Shown: piece after piece, positions 1 through 7,375 of the stretch
How the letters are laid out: every line of letters begins with the position of its first letter
Position numbering within the stretch: position 1 is the stretch's first letter
Assembly (NCBI GenBank): GCA_013695295.1
Contig: JACDAS010000352.1
Span: 1 to 9,697, forward strand
Direction of reading: 5' to 3'
Source: Actinomycetota bacterium
GTDB lineage: Bacteria > Actinomycetota > Thermoleophilia > Gaiellales > Gaiellaceae
Length of the DNA: 9,697 nucleotides
Translations under genes and position numbers: made by a program
The notes under the pieces: generated by a model
What the model was told of the DNA's origin: nothing
The model's input: only the letters and a program-made list of their open reading frames with translations
Database searches by the model: none

Positions 1-1754
1 TGTTCAACCGCACGATTGCGATCGTCGTCTCGATCAAGCTCGTGGTCTTCGTCCTCTTCGGCTTCTACAACCGGTGGTGGCGCTACGTGTCCACCAAGGA
101 CATGTGGGGCGCCGCGCGAGGGGTCGCGGTCGCGTGCCTCGTCGCCGACGTCACCGTCTACTTCGCCTCGCCCGTGCACGATCTCCGGCTGCCGCGCTCG
201 ATCGCGGCAATGGACCTCCTGTTAACCCTCGCGTTCGTCGCCGGCTCGCGCCTGCTCGCACGGTCGCTGATCGAGCGGCCGGGATCGGGCGGCCTCGTCG
301 CGCGCGGCAAGGAGGTGATCGTGATCGGAGCCGGCGATGCGGGCCAGCTGATCGTCAAGGAGATGCAACGGTCGCGACGCCTCGGCTACACGCCGATCGG
401 GCTGATCGACGACGACCCGCGCAAGAAGAACCTCCGCCTGCACGGAGTCCGCGTGCTCGGCACCACCGACGAGCTGCCCCACATCCTGCGCGACAACAAG
501 CCCGACGAGCTCCTGATCGCGATGCCGTCGGCCGCCGGCGAGGCGCGTCAACGTGTGGTCGACGCGGCCCGGACGGCCCGCGTGCCGCTGAAGACGCTTC
601 CGGGCCTCCACGAGCTGATCGCCGACGACGACAACCTCGCGTCGCAGCTGCGGCCGATCGAGGTCGAGGACGTCCTCGGGCGCGAGCCGGTCGACGTCGA
701 CCTCGACGCGATCGCCTCCTACCTGGCTGACGAGACGGTGCTCGTCACGGGCGCCGGCGGCTCGATCGGCTCGGAGCTCTGCCGGCAGATCGCGCGGGCC
801 GGCGCCGCGCGACTGATCCTCGTCGACAACAGCGAGCCTGCCCTCTTCGGCATCGAGCGGGAGCTCGTCGGCGAGCGCGGCTTCCCCGCCAGCATCCCGG
901 TGCTCGGCGACGTACAGAACCGGACGAAGATGCGCCAGGTGTTCGACCGCTACCGGCCGGGCGTCGTCTTTCACACGGCCGCCTACAAGCATGTCCCGCT
1001 GATGGAGGCGAACCCGCTCGAGTCCGTGCGAAACAACGTGCTGGGTACGAAGATCGTGGCCGATACGGCGGTCGAGTTCGGCGCCAGGCGCTTCGTGCTG
1101 ATCTCGACGGACAAGGCGCTCAACCCGAGGGCGATCTACGGGCAGTGCAAGGCGATCTGCGAATGGATCGTCGAGTCCTACGGGGCTCGCGACGACATCT
1201 CGACGCGGTTCGTCGCGGTCCGGTTTGGCAACGTCCTCAACTCGGCCGGCAGCGTCGTGCCCATCTTTCGCCGGCAGATCGAGCGCGGCGGGCCCGTCAC
1301 GGTCACCCATCCGGAGATGACGCGCTTCTTCATGACGATCCCCGAGGCGGCCGCGCTCGTCGTGCAGGCCGGATCGATCGGCGGTCGCGGCGAGATCTTC
1401 GTCCTCGACATGGGAGAGGCCGTCTCGATTCTCGAGCTCGCGCGGAACATGATCCGGCTCTCGGGCCGGGAGCCGGAGCGCGAGATCGCGATCGAGTTCG
1501 TCGGCACGCGACCGGGCGAGAAGCTGCACGAGGAGCTCTGGGGCGAAGCCGAAGAGGTCGCCGAGACGACGCATCCGAAGATCAGCCGTGCGAGGCGGCC
1601 GTCGATCGAGGCGGCCTGGCTCGAGGACGAGCTGCTCGTCCTGGAACACCTGGTCGACGAGGGCGAGACGCTCGAGCTCGTGTCGCGCCTCGCGGCGATG
1701 CTGCGGGAGCCCCGGCGTGCCGAGGCGCCCGTGCTCGAGGACACGCTCCACTAG
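1..1754 (+). CDS. CapD/WbpM/PglF-type nucleoside-diphosphate-sugar 4,6-dehydratase/epimerase, 5'-truncated by window
   Basis: The protein probably acts on a UDP-N-acetylhexosamine, making a 4-keto-6-deoxy intermediate for a surface glycan, at the inner face of the membrane. The frame is open from base 3 (codons read FNRTIAIVVSIKL...), so the gene starts upstream; the GTG at 42 lies inside a hydrophobic segment and is unlikely to be the start. Counting from that GTG: membrane segments to about residue 75, then a first nucleotide-binding-like domain (VIVIGAGDAG, about 92-101), then a short-chain dehydrogenase domain opening with VTGAGGSIGSEL (235-246). The STDKALNP motif and Tyr366-X3-Lys370 follow, then the family GTRPGEKLHEELW motif. 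It ends with TAG. Long members such as WbpM and PglF usually have Met at the Tyr position, whereas FlaA1 has Tyr. The family assignment is firm; the exact substrate and 4,6-dehydratase versus epimerase outcome are not determined. Confidence 0.93.
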   Translation, partial: FNRTIAIVVSIKLVVFVLFGFYNRWWRYVSTKDMWGAARGVAVACLVADVTVYFASPVHDLRLPRSIAAMDLLLTLAFVAGSRLLARSLIERPGSGGLVARGKEVIVIGAGDAGQLIVKEMQRSRRLGYTPIGLIDDDPRKKNLRLHGVRVLGTTDELPHILRDNKPDELLIAMPSAAGEARQRVVDAARTARVPLKTLPGLHELIADDDNLASQLRPIEVEDVLGREPVDVDLDAIASYLADETVLVTGAGGSIGSELCRQIARAGAARLILVDNSEPALFGIERELVGERGFPASIPVLGDVQNRTKMRQVFDRYRPGVVFHTAAYKHVPLMEANPLESVRNNVLGTKIVADTAVEFGARRFVLISTDKALNPRAIYGQCKAICEWIVESYGARDDISTRFVAVRFGNVLNSAGSVVPIFRRQIERGGPVTVTHPEMTRFFMTIPEAAALVVQAGSIGGRGEIFVLDMGEAVSILELARNMIRLSGREPEREIAIEFVGTRPGEKLHEELWGEAEEVAETTHPKISRARRPSIEAAWLEDELLVLEHLVDEGETLELVSRLAAMLREPRRAEAPVLEDTLH

Positions 1755-1774
1755 AACTCGGCACAGCATCGGCA

Positions 1775-1801
1775 CAGGGCCGTGACGGCTGCGTTTGTGT
1801 T
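1775..1801 (+). terminator. Possible weak intrinsic terminator after the dehydratase gene
   Basis: CAG and CCG at 1775-1782 (interrupted by a GG bulge) can pair with CGG-CTG at 1786-1791 around a TGA loop. The T-rich run CGTTTGTGTT follows at 1792-1801. It lies 20 bases after the stop codon and before a separately promoted gene, which is the right place. The stem is short and bulged, so this is tentative. Confidence 0.3.
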
Positions 1802-1829
1802 GACGCCGCTCACCGTCCATCAGCGTCTC

Positions 1830-1835
1830 TAGGGT
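1830..1835 (+). promoter_or_regulatory. Candidate -10 element (TAGGGT) of the helicase gene
   Basis: TAGGGT fits the actinobacterial TANNNT -10 pattern and ends 8 bases before the ATG at 1844. A start site 7 bases downstream would give a leaderless or nearly leaderless transcript. This agrees with the absence of a clear Shine-Dalgarno sequence; the only purine patch, GGGTGAG, overlaps the hexamer. No well-spaced -35 is visible: TTGACG at 1800-1805 is 24 bases away, too far. Confidence 0.45.
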
Positions 1836-1843
1836 GAGCTCGA

Positions 1844-3703
1844 ATGGATCGCGACCTGATCTTCGAGGGGCTCAACCCCGAGCAGCGGCGGGCAGTCGAG
1901 GCCGTCAGCGGCCCCGTTGCGATCCTCGCCGGAGCGGGTTCCGGCAAGACGACCACGATCACGCGGCGGATCGCGAACCAGGTCGCGACGGGCACCTTCG
2001 CGGCGCAGCAGATCCTCGCGGTCACCTTCACTGACAAGGCCGCCGCGGAGATGCGTGCGCGGCTCGACGCGCTCGGCGTCCGCGGGGTGCGCGCGAGGAC
2101 CTTCCACGCCGCCGCGCTCCAGCAGCTCCACCGGTTCGGGCGGGCGCCAGCCCACGTCCTTCCCTCGAAGGTGCTGATGCTGCGGCACCTCGCGAACTCG
2201 CTCCCGAAGCCGTACCGGTTCCGCCCGGCGGCGGATCTTGCGACCGAGATCGAGTGGGCGAAGAACCGCCGGCTCTCCCCGGCTCGCTACGAGGACTCGG
2301 CGGCGCGGATGCCGCCGATCCCGATCGACCTGATGGCGAAGGTCTACCGGCGCTACGAGGAGCGAAAGCGCGAACGCGGACTGGTCGACTTCGAGGATCT
2401 CCTGGAGCAGACGATCTGCATGTTCGACGAGGACGGGGCTGCGCTGGTGCAGCTCCGCGACGAGGTGAGGGCGATCACGGTCGACGAGTTCCAGGACGTG
2501 AACCTGCTCCAGGGGACGCTGCTCGGCCGCTGGCTCGGAGACCGGGACGAGCTCTGCGTCGTCGGCGACGACCACCAGGCGATCTACTCCTTCACCGGCG
2601 CGACACCGCGGTACCTCCTCGAGCTGCCGATCCGCTTCCCGCAGGCGACCGTGGTGCGGCTCGAGGAGAACTACCGCTCGACGCCGCAGATCCTGGGACT
2701 CGCGAACCGGCTCGCCCCGACGCTGGGGGGGACCGAGAAGGTGCTCCGGGCGGTTCGCCCGGACGGCCCGGAGCCGGAGCTCAGTGAGTGTGCGACGGCC
2801 GAGGCGGAGACCGCGCACGTCGTCTCGCGGGTACAGGCTCTGCGGGCCGAGGGCGTCCCGCTGCACGAGATCGCGCTCCTCTTTCGGCTCAACAGCCGCT
2901 CCGAGCCGTGGGAGGAGGCTCGCGGAGCCGCGGGCATTCCCTTCCGCGTCCGCGGCGGAGCGTTTCTGGGGCGGCAGGCTGCCCGCCGGCTCCGCCAGGT
3001 GCTCGGCGGGTCGAGCTCCACAGCCGTCGCCGCGGATGTCCGCGCGGCTGCGCTCGCCGAGGGATTCCTCGAGCCGGTGCCGGCCGGGCTCGGGGAGGCC
3101 GAGGAGACTCGCCAGGACGACCTGCGGCGACTCGTCGAGCTGGCGGGCGAGCTGGACGACGGGGATCTGACCCTGACCGGCTTCGTGGCTGAGCTCGAGC
3201 GGCGGTTCGGCGGCTCCGACACCTCCGACGGCGTCAACCTGCTCACCTACCACCGGGCCAAGGGGCTCGAGTTCGAGGCCGTCTTCCTTCCGCGGCTCGA
3301 GGAGGGTGAGCTTCCCGTCCGGCAGGCGAAGACGGACGAGGCGGTCGCCGAGGAGCGACGCCTCCTCTACGTCGGGCTGACCCGGGCGAAGCGCCAGCTC
3401 AGCCTCTCCTGGACGGCCCGGTCGAAGCCGAGCCGGTTCCTTGCGGAGCTCGGGGCGACCTCCTCGACGCGCCGTGCCCCGGTCGAGCCCGACGACCCGG
3501 TCTACGCGGAGCTGAAGCGCTGGCGTGCCGAGCGGGCGACCGCGGACGAGAAACCGGCCTACGTCGTCTTCCACAACACGACCCTCGCCGAGATCGTCCG
3601 GCGCGGCCCGCGCACCCTCTCGGAGCTCGCGGCGGTGCCCGGCGTGGGGCCCGCCAAGCTGGAGCGCTACGGAGAGGAGGTGCTGGAGCTCCTCACGAGG
3701 TGA
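1844..3703 (+). CDS. uvrD2: UvrD2-like superfamily 1A DNA helicase with C-terminal HRDC domain
   Basis: This is an ATP-driven 3'-5' DNA helicase/translocase expected to act in DNA repair or replication in the cytoplasm. All SF1A motifs are readable in the 619 residues: Q-motif LNPEQRRAV (10-18), Walker A AGAGSGKTTT (29-38), Ia TFTDKAAAEM (61-70), Walker B VDEFQDVN (213-220), III GDDHQAIYSFTGA (241-253), IV LEENYRST (273-280), V TYHRAKGLEFEAV (468-480), VI RLLYVGLTRAK (506-516). Residues from about 551 to the end form an HRDC domain (VYAELKRWR, then LSELAAVPGVGPAKLERYG), as in mycobacterial UvrD2. Unlike that protein, the linker between motif VI and HRDC (about 521-550) has no cysteines, so the four-cysteine motif is absent. 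At 619 residues it is also shorter than mycobacterial UvrD2 (about 700). The gene appears monocistronic and converges on the polysaccharide operon. Identity is secure; the uvrD2 symbol rests on the HRDC arrangement. Confidence 0.93.
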   Translation: MDRDLIFEGLNPEQRRAVEAVSGPVAILAGAGSGKTTTITRRIANQVATGTFAAQQILAVTFTDKAAAEMRARLDALGVRGVRARTFHAAALQQLHRFGRAPAHVLPSKVLMLRHLANSLPKPYRFRPAADLATEIEWAKNRRLSPARYEDSAARMPPIPIDLMAKVYRRYEERKRERGLVDFEDLLEQTICMFDEDGAALVQLRDEVRAITVDEFQDVNLLQGTLLGRWLGDRDELCVVGDDHQAIYSFTGATPRYLLELPIRFPQATVVRLEENYRSTPQILGLANRLAPTLGGTEKVLRAVRPDGPEPELSECATAEAETAHVVSRVQALRAEGVPLHEIALLFRLNSRSEPWEEARGAAGIPFRVRGGAFLGRQAARRLRQVLGGSSSTAVAADVRAAALAEGFLEPVPAGLGEAEETRQDDLRRLVELAGELDDGDLTLTGFVAELERRFGGSDTSDGVNLLTYHRAKGLEFEAVFLPRLEEGELPVRQAKTDEAVAEERRLLYVGLTRAKRQLSLSWTARSKPSRFLAELGATSSTRRAPVEPDDPVYAELKRWRAERATADEKPAYVVFHNTTLAEIVRRGPRTLSELAAVPGVGPAKLERYGEEVLELLTR

Positions 3704-3715
3704 GCCGGCCGGCTC
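3702..3715. terminator. Perfect 14-bp GC palindrome between convergent genes, possible terminator stem
   Basis: GAGCCGGCCGGCTC is perfectly self-complementary and could fold as a 5-bp stem with a GGCC loop in either transcript. It overlaps the last two bases of the helicase stop codon and lies between two convergent genes, where a bidirectional terminator is expected. No T-tract follows on either strand, so it is not a canonical intrinsic terminator. Confidence 0.35.
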
Positions 3716-3720
3716 GAACG

Positions 3721-3746
3721 AGGCCTAGGAGGCCTAGGAGGCCTAG
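3721..3746. repeat. Triple tandem AGGCCTAGG repeat (9-bp unit, 2.9 copies)
   Basis: Two full AGGCCTAGG units (3721-3729, 3730-3738) and one eight-base unit (3739-3746) run head to tail with no mismatch. The unit contains two overlapping palindromic hexamers, AGGCCT and CCTAGG, so the array is also rich in inverted repeats, for example CCTAGG-AGG-CCTAGG at 3724-3738. The TAG stop of the minus-strand DUF354 gene (CTA at 3743-3745) lies in the last unit. Copy-number change here would therefore alter only the intergenic region. It may help end convergent transcription or simply be a slippage product. Confidence 0.75.
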
Positions 3747-4753
3747 TCGAGCGCGGAGAGCAGGAGCTCGAGCATGAGCGCAGGCTCCCTGCGTACCCGA
3801 CCGCTACTCGCGTCGCCTCGCCTGGTGAGGTCGAGTGCGCGCGGGTCGGTGAGCGGCCGCAACCGCCCGTCGCGGATCAGGGCCTCGTCGACGCCGCCGA
3901 GCCGTCCGCCGTACGTTGTGTAGACGGGAACGCCGAGGGCGGCCGCCTCGCGGTTCATCGTCCCGCCGGCGGAGACGACGAGATCCGAGCGCGCAATCAG
4001 GCTCTGAGCATCGACCGCGCGCTCGGGGACGATCAGTGACGGCAGGCCCAGGCCGCGGACGTAGTCTCGCTGCTCCTCGGTCCGCGGGAGGACGACTGCG
4101 CAGACGCCCTCGTGGCTGCCGAGGAAGGCCAGCACCTGCGGGAAAAGCGGATTCGAGCGGCGGTGGTAGAGGGAGACGTCGGGCGGGGTGCGGACGACGA
4201 CGAGCGTCCGGTTCCGGTCGATCGTCCAGTCCTGAAGGACCGTCGCGTCGGGCTCGAAGTCGGCGAGGTAGTACTCCTCCTTCAGGCCCGGGTACTGGAC
4301 GAGTTTCGGGGGTTCTGCGTCATATCGCGCTAGCCGCTCGGGGGGGATCGCGTCCGGGGTGACCACGCGCGTGGCCGCACGGCAGCCGAGCTGGTGCTGG
4401 AGCCAGGCGAACTCGTAGTCGAAGGTCGTCGTACTCGGGACGCCGAGCCGTCGGGCGGTCATCGTCAGCTCGTGCGAGCCGTGGGCCAGCGCGACGTCGA
4501 ACTCGCGCTCTCGGGCCCAGCTACGAAGGGCTCGCAGCCGTGATCCGAGCGACTGCGCCTTCCCGAGCCGCGACCGGCCGCCGTGCCTGCCGATCACCTC
4601 GGCCTCGATCCCGTGCAGCTCGAGCAGCTGCAGGGTCTGTGCGTACTCGCGAGCGGTCACCTGAACCTCGTCGCCACGGGCGTGAAGCAAGGCGATCAGA
4701 GGTCGGAACACCAGCACGTGCGCCGACGCGGTCATGTCGATCCAGACCTTCAC
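3743..4753 (-). CDS. DUF354-family GT-B-fold protein (glycosyltransferase/epimerase-like), third gene of polysaccharide operon
   Basis: A 336-residue protein resembling the DUF354 family, whose members look like GT-B enzymes such as MurG and UDP-GlcNAc 2-epimerase but have no settled reaction. It opens with KVWIDMTASAHVLVFRPLIALL (2-23), typical of the family, and continues with TAREYAQTLQLL (33-44), HGSHE (91-95), YPGLKEEYYL (154-163), RTPPDVS (188-194), and SAGGTMNREAAALGVPV (261-277), which corresponds to the nucleotide-binding glycine/EA segment of GT-B enzymes. No signal peptide or membrane helix is seen, so it is probably cytosolic. It starts with GTG and overlaps the TGA of the amidotransferase gene by four bases (GTGA), so translation is probably coupled. 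By context it contributes to making or transferring a glycan unit; its donor and acceptor are unknown. Confidence 0.85.
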   Translation of the reverse strand: MKVWIDMTASAHVLVFRPLIALLHARGDEVQVTAREYAQTLQLLELHGIEAEVIGRHGGRSRLGKAQSLGSRLRALRSWAREREFDVALAHGSHELTMTARRLGVPSTTTFDYEFAWLQHQLGCRAATRVVTPDAIPPERLARYDAEPPKLVQYPGLKEEYYLADFEPDATVLQDWTIDRNRTLVVVRTPPDVSLYHRRSNPLFPQVLAFLGSHEGVCAVVLPRTEEQRDYVRGLGLPSLIVPERAVDAQSLIARSDLVVSAGGTMNREAAALGVPVYTTYGGRLGGVDEALIRDGRLRPLTDPRALDLTRRGDASSGRVRREPALMLELLLSALD

Positions 4754-6636
4754 GTCGCGGTCAGGAGCTCACTGGCGGAGGCGTCGCGGCGGTAACCCTC
4801 GACGTGGTGCTCGTACCAGAGGGTGAAGGCGAGCAGGCCCCAGAGCTGGCGACTCAGGTCCTCGCGACCGGAGACGTGACGGTCGACCAAGGCGGACACC
4901 GCCTGGGAGCGGAAGAACCCCTGGCGCGCGAGGGTCGACGGAGAGAGCGTCTCCCGGGCGAACGGCTCCAGCTCGCCGCGAAGCCATGCCGCCGCCGGGA
5001 TCGAAAAGCCACGCTTGCGGCCCGAGGAGATCTCGTCCGGCACGAGCGGCGCCACCGCCCTTCGAAGCAGCACCTTCTTCCGCAGCCCCCGGACCTTCAG
5101 TCGCGAGGGGAGCGCGAGCGCGAAGTTGGCGACGACGGTGTCCAGGAACGGGACCCGGGCCTCGAGGGAATGGGCCATCGAGGCCCGGTCCGTCTTCGTC
5201 AACAGGTCGTCGACGAGGTAGGTGCCGAGGTCGACGTCCTGCAGGCGTGCAAGCGGCTCGGCCTCCTCGGTCTCGGCGAAGCGCGCGCGCAGGAGGTCGA
5301 CCGGGTCGAAACCTCCCCGGCGGCCGGTCAGGGCCGCGCGCGCATCTGCCGAGAAGATCTCCTTCCAGCCGTGGTGGCGCTCGAGCGGCGGCAGGTGCGC
5401 GCTGCGCGTGAAGCGCTTCGCCTTGTAGTCGAAGCTCGCGGCGGACGCCGAGCTGGGGAGTCGCTCGGCGAGTGGCCCCGCGAGCCGCGCGAGCGCTCCG
5501 AGCCGCGGCGCCAGACCGTCGGCGACGTACGTGTAGTAGCCGCCGAAGAGCTCGTCCCCGCCCTCGCCTGAGAGCGCGACCTTCACGTGTCCGGAAGCGA
5601 GCTGCGAGACGAGGTAGGTCGGGAGCGCGGACGAGTCGGCAAACGGCTCGTCGAAAACCCGCGCGAGCACCGGCAGGAGGAGCGCGGCGTCCGGACGCAG
5701 GACGAGCTCGTGGTGACGAGTCCCGTAGCGCTCCGAGACGAGCCTCGCGCGGGCGAGCTCGTCGAAGCTTTGCTCCTCGAAGCCGATCGAGAACGTGTGC
5801 AGCGGCCCGGCCGACTCCTGCGACGCGAGCGCGGCTAGCGCCGACGAGTCGATGCCCCCCGAGAGGAGGACGCCCACGGGAACGTCGCTCACGAGGTGCG
5901 CCCGCACGGAGTCGCGCAGGCGCGCCCGGAGCTCCTCGACGAGCTCGGCCTCGTCATCGTCGCGGACGGCCTCCACCGGAACCGGCGCTGGGCGGGCGAA
6001 CCGCTCGAGGCGCGTGCGGCCGCCCTCCCAGGCCAGCAGGTGCCCGGCGGGCAGCTTCCGGGTCTCCCGGAAGATGCTGTATGGCGCAGGGACCGAGTTG
6101 AACGCGAGGAAGCCCTCGAGGGCGTCGAGGTCGATCTCGCCGCGGGGCAGTGCTCGCAACTCGGACGCGAAGCGCAGCTCCCCTGCGCGATGCCTGTAGT
6201 AGAGCGGCTTGATCCCGAACCGATCGCGCACCAGCAGCAGTCGACGCCGGCGGGAGTCCCAGATGGCGATCGCGAACATGCCGCGCAGGCGGCGGGCGAA
6301 GTCGTCGCCCTCCTGCTCGTACAGGTGCACGATCACCTCGGTGTCGCCCCGGCTCCGGAACCGGTGGCCCGCGCGCTCGAGGCCCGCTCGGAGCTCACGG
6401 TAGTTGTAGATCTCGCCGTTCTGGACGACGTGCACGCTTCCGTCCTCGTTCGAGACGGGCTGATCGCCCGTCTCGAGGTCGATCACCGAGAGGCGGCGCG
6501 CGGCGATTCCCACCGATCCGTCCACGAGCGCACCGTCGCTGTCGGGGCCCCGGTGAGCGAGCGTGGCGCTCATCGCGCCGAGCTCGGCAGGGTCGACGGC
6601 ACCGGTCGCGGACACGATGCCGCAGATCCCGCACAT
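4750..6636 (-). CDS. asnB: Glutamine-hydrolysing asparagine synthetase-like amidotransferase
   Basis: A class II glutamine amidotransferase fused to an ATP-pyrophosphatase synthetase domain, 628 residues. The start is fixed by biochemistry: MCGICGI puts the nucleophile at Cys2 after Met removal, although the frame stays open further upstream. The glutaminase domain shows Arg47-Arg48, NGEIYN (73-78) and GDTE (97-100), the usual glutamine-binding residues. The synthetase domain has the PP-loop SGGIDSS (259-265) and, further on, ALSGEGGDELFGGYY, DLGTYLVDDLLTKTDRASMAHSLE and VPFLD. It begins 11 bases after the phosphoglycosyl transferase stop and overlaps the DUF354 gene by 4 bases, so it is the middle gene of a glycan operon. 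Free asparagine synthesis is possible, but in such clusters AsnB homologues are often thought to amidate a sugar acid or peptide carboxylate. Family certain, substrate unknown. Confidence 0.95.
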   Translation of the reverse strand: MCGICGIVSATGAVDPAELGAMSATLAHRGPDSDGALVDGSVGIAARRLSVIDLETGDQPVSNEDGSVHVVQNGEIYNYRELRAGLERAGHRFRSRGDTEVIVHLYEQEGDDFARRLRGMFAIAIWDSRRRRLLLVRDRFGIKPLYYRHRAGELRFASELRALPRGEIDLDALEGFLAFNSVPAPYSIFRETRKLPAGHLLAWEGGRTRLERFARPAPVPVEAVRDDDEAELVEELRARLRDSVRAHLVSDVPVGVLLSGGIDSSALAALASQESAGPLHTFSIGFEEQSFDELARARLVSERYGTRHHELVLRPDAALLLPVLARVFDEPFADSSALPTYLVSQLASGHVKVALSGEGGDELFGGYYTYVADGLAPRLGALARLAGPLAERLPSSASAASFDYKAKRFTRSAHLPPLERHHGWKEIFSADARAALTGRRGGFDPVDLLRARFAETEEAEPLARLQDVDLGTYLVDDLLTKTDRASMAHSLEARVPFLDTVVANFALALPSRLKVRGLRKKVLLRRAVAPLVPDEISSGRKRGFSIPAAAWLRGELEPFARETLSPSTLARQGFFRSQAVSALVDRHVSGREDLSRQLWGLLAFTLWYEHHVEGYRRDASASELLTAT

Positions 6637-6647
6637 GGTCGGAGACT

Positions 6648-7337
6648 CTATTCCCGGCTGCGGAAGAGGCCCCGGAGCGACTGCCCCGCCACGCGCCAGC
6701 CGGTCGCGACGACGGTGCGCAGGTACAGGCGTACCGAGCGATCTGCGATCCACTCGAGATCGTGCGCGAGCTTCTCGCCCATCGAGGTCTCGTAACCCCG
6801 TCGAACCTGCGCGAAGCCCGTCAGTCCCGGGCGCACGACGAGCCGCTGCCAGTAGGCAGGGAGCTGTGCGGCGAGCTCCTCGAAGAACCGGGGCCGGATC
6901 GGCCGCGGGCCGACGATGCTCATCTGCCCACAGAGGACGTTCCAGAACTGGGGGATCTCGTCGAGCTGAGTCGCCCTGAGCCAGGCGCCGAACTCGGTCA
7001 CCTCCTCCCTGGTGCGGCGGACGAGCTCCGATCCGAGGTGCGGCCCGAGCCGCACCTCGGCGTCCGGCTTGAGCGTTCGGAACTTCAGCATCCGAAACAC
7101 GCGTCCGCCCCGGCCGACGCGCTCGCCGCGGTAGAGGATGGGCAATCCGCTGCTCGCGAGGATGCCGAACGAGATCAGGAGGATGGCTGGCGCCGTCGCG
7201 ATCAGGACGACCGTCGCGAGCAGGATGTCGAGCCCCCGCAGAGCAGGGTCGACTCCCCGCCGGCCCGGGCTCTCGCGCGCGAGCCTCGCGTAGCGCTGGG
7301 CGAGTCTCTCCGTCTCGAGTGCCGGCGGCGCGGCCAT
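6648..7337 (-). CDS. Bacterial sugar transferase: monotopic phosphoglycosyl transferase (PglC/WcaJ C-terminal type)
   Basis: This enzyme moves a phospho-sugar from a UDP-sugar to undecaprenyl phosphate, the first membrane step of glycan assembly. At 229 residues it is the short form, containing only the catalytic domain and a soluble N-terminal tail of about 35 residues. A hydrophobic segment (about 36-60) with Ala49-Pro50 near its middle matches the re-entrant membrane helix. KFRTL (85-89), the catalytic Asp126-Glu127 in QLDEIPQ, MSIVGPRPIRP (139-149) and VVRPGLTGFAQV (167-178) are all family motifs. It is the first gene of the minus-strand operon and would supply the lipid-linked acceptor for the following genes. 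The ATG has no Shine-Dalgarno sequence but lies exactly 6 bases after a TAGCAT -10, consistent with a leaderless mRNA. The sugar specificity cannot be read from sequence. Confidence 0.95.
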   Translation of the reverse strand: MAAPPALETERLAQRYARLARESPGRRGVDPALRGLDILLATVVLIATAPAILLISFGILASSGLPILYRGERVGRGGRVFRMLKFRTLKPDAEVRLGPHLGSELVRRTREEVTEFGAWLRATQLDEIPQFWNVLCGQMSIVGPRPIRPRFFEELAAQLPAYWQRLVVRPGLTGFAQVRRGYETSMGEKLAHDLEWIADRSVRLYLRTVVATGWRVAGQSLRGLFRSRE

Positions 7338-7343
7338 CTGGGG

Positions 7344-7349
7344 ATGCTA
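7344..7349 (-). promoter_or_regulatory. Candidate -10 element (TAGCAT) for the polysaccharide operon
   Basis: On the minus strand TAGCAT is followed by CCCCAG and then the ATG at 7337, putting the hexamer exactly at -12 to -7 if transcription starts at the A of the ATG. That is the classical spacing of actinobacterial leaderless promoters. No convincing -35 is visible 17-18 bases upstream, so an activator may be needed. The LysR-type dyad at 7376-7390 is centred about 46 bases upstream of the ATG. Confidence 0.55.
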
Positions 7350-7375
7350 GTGCCCCGTTCCAGAATTCTCTGACG

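Noticed and set aside
1758..1777. Direct repeat TCGGCACAG (two copies, 11-base period) as an operator upstream of uvrD2
   Set aside because: Only two short copies just after the preceding gene, not resembling the actinobacterial SOS box or another damage-response motif I know; most likely chance.
1800..1805. TTGACG as the -35 box of the helicase promoter
   Set aside because: The distance to TAGGGT is 24 bases, too long; no TANNNT lies 16-18 bases downstream of it.
222..1820. A 532-codon open frame on the minus strand opposite the dehydratase gene
   Set aside because: It is antisense to a gene with clear motifs, and its translation is rich in Arg, Asp and Leu with no recognisable domain. Such frames are common in GC-rich DNA with strong third-position bias.
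1829..3574. A 581-codon open frame on the minus strand opposite the helicase
   Set aside because: Same reason: it mirrors the helicase codons and shows no family motif, ribosome binding site or operon context.
3721..3746. AGGCCTAGG array as a CRISPR or phage attachment site
   Set aside because: The units are only 9 bases with no spacers, and there is no integrase, tRNA or mobile gene nearby.
6637..6753. Upstream extension of asnB to a start at 6753
   Set aside because: It would overlap the phosphoglycosyl transferase gene and bury the nucleophile Cys, which must be residue 2 in MCGICGI.
4540..6795. Long plus-strand open frames (e.g. 4540-5571, 5896-6795) opposite the amidotransferase gene
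   Set aside because: Low-complexity, Arg/Ala/Glu-rich translations without domains; the minus-strand asnB fully explains the region.
7363..7370. AGAATTCT palindrome as an independent operator
   Set aside because: It is short, and its GAATT half is better explained as the tail of the extended motif shared with 9360-9364.
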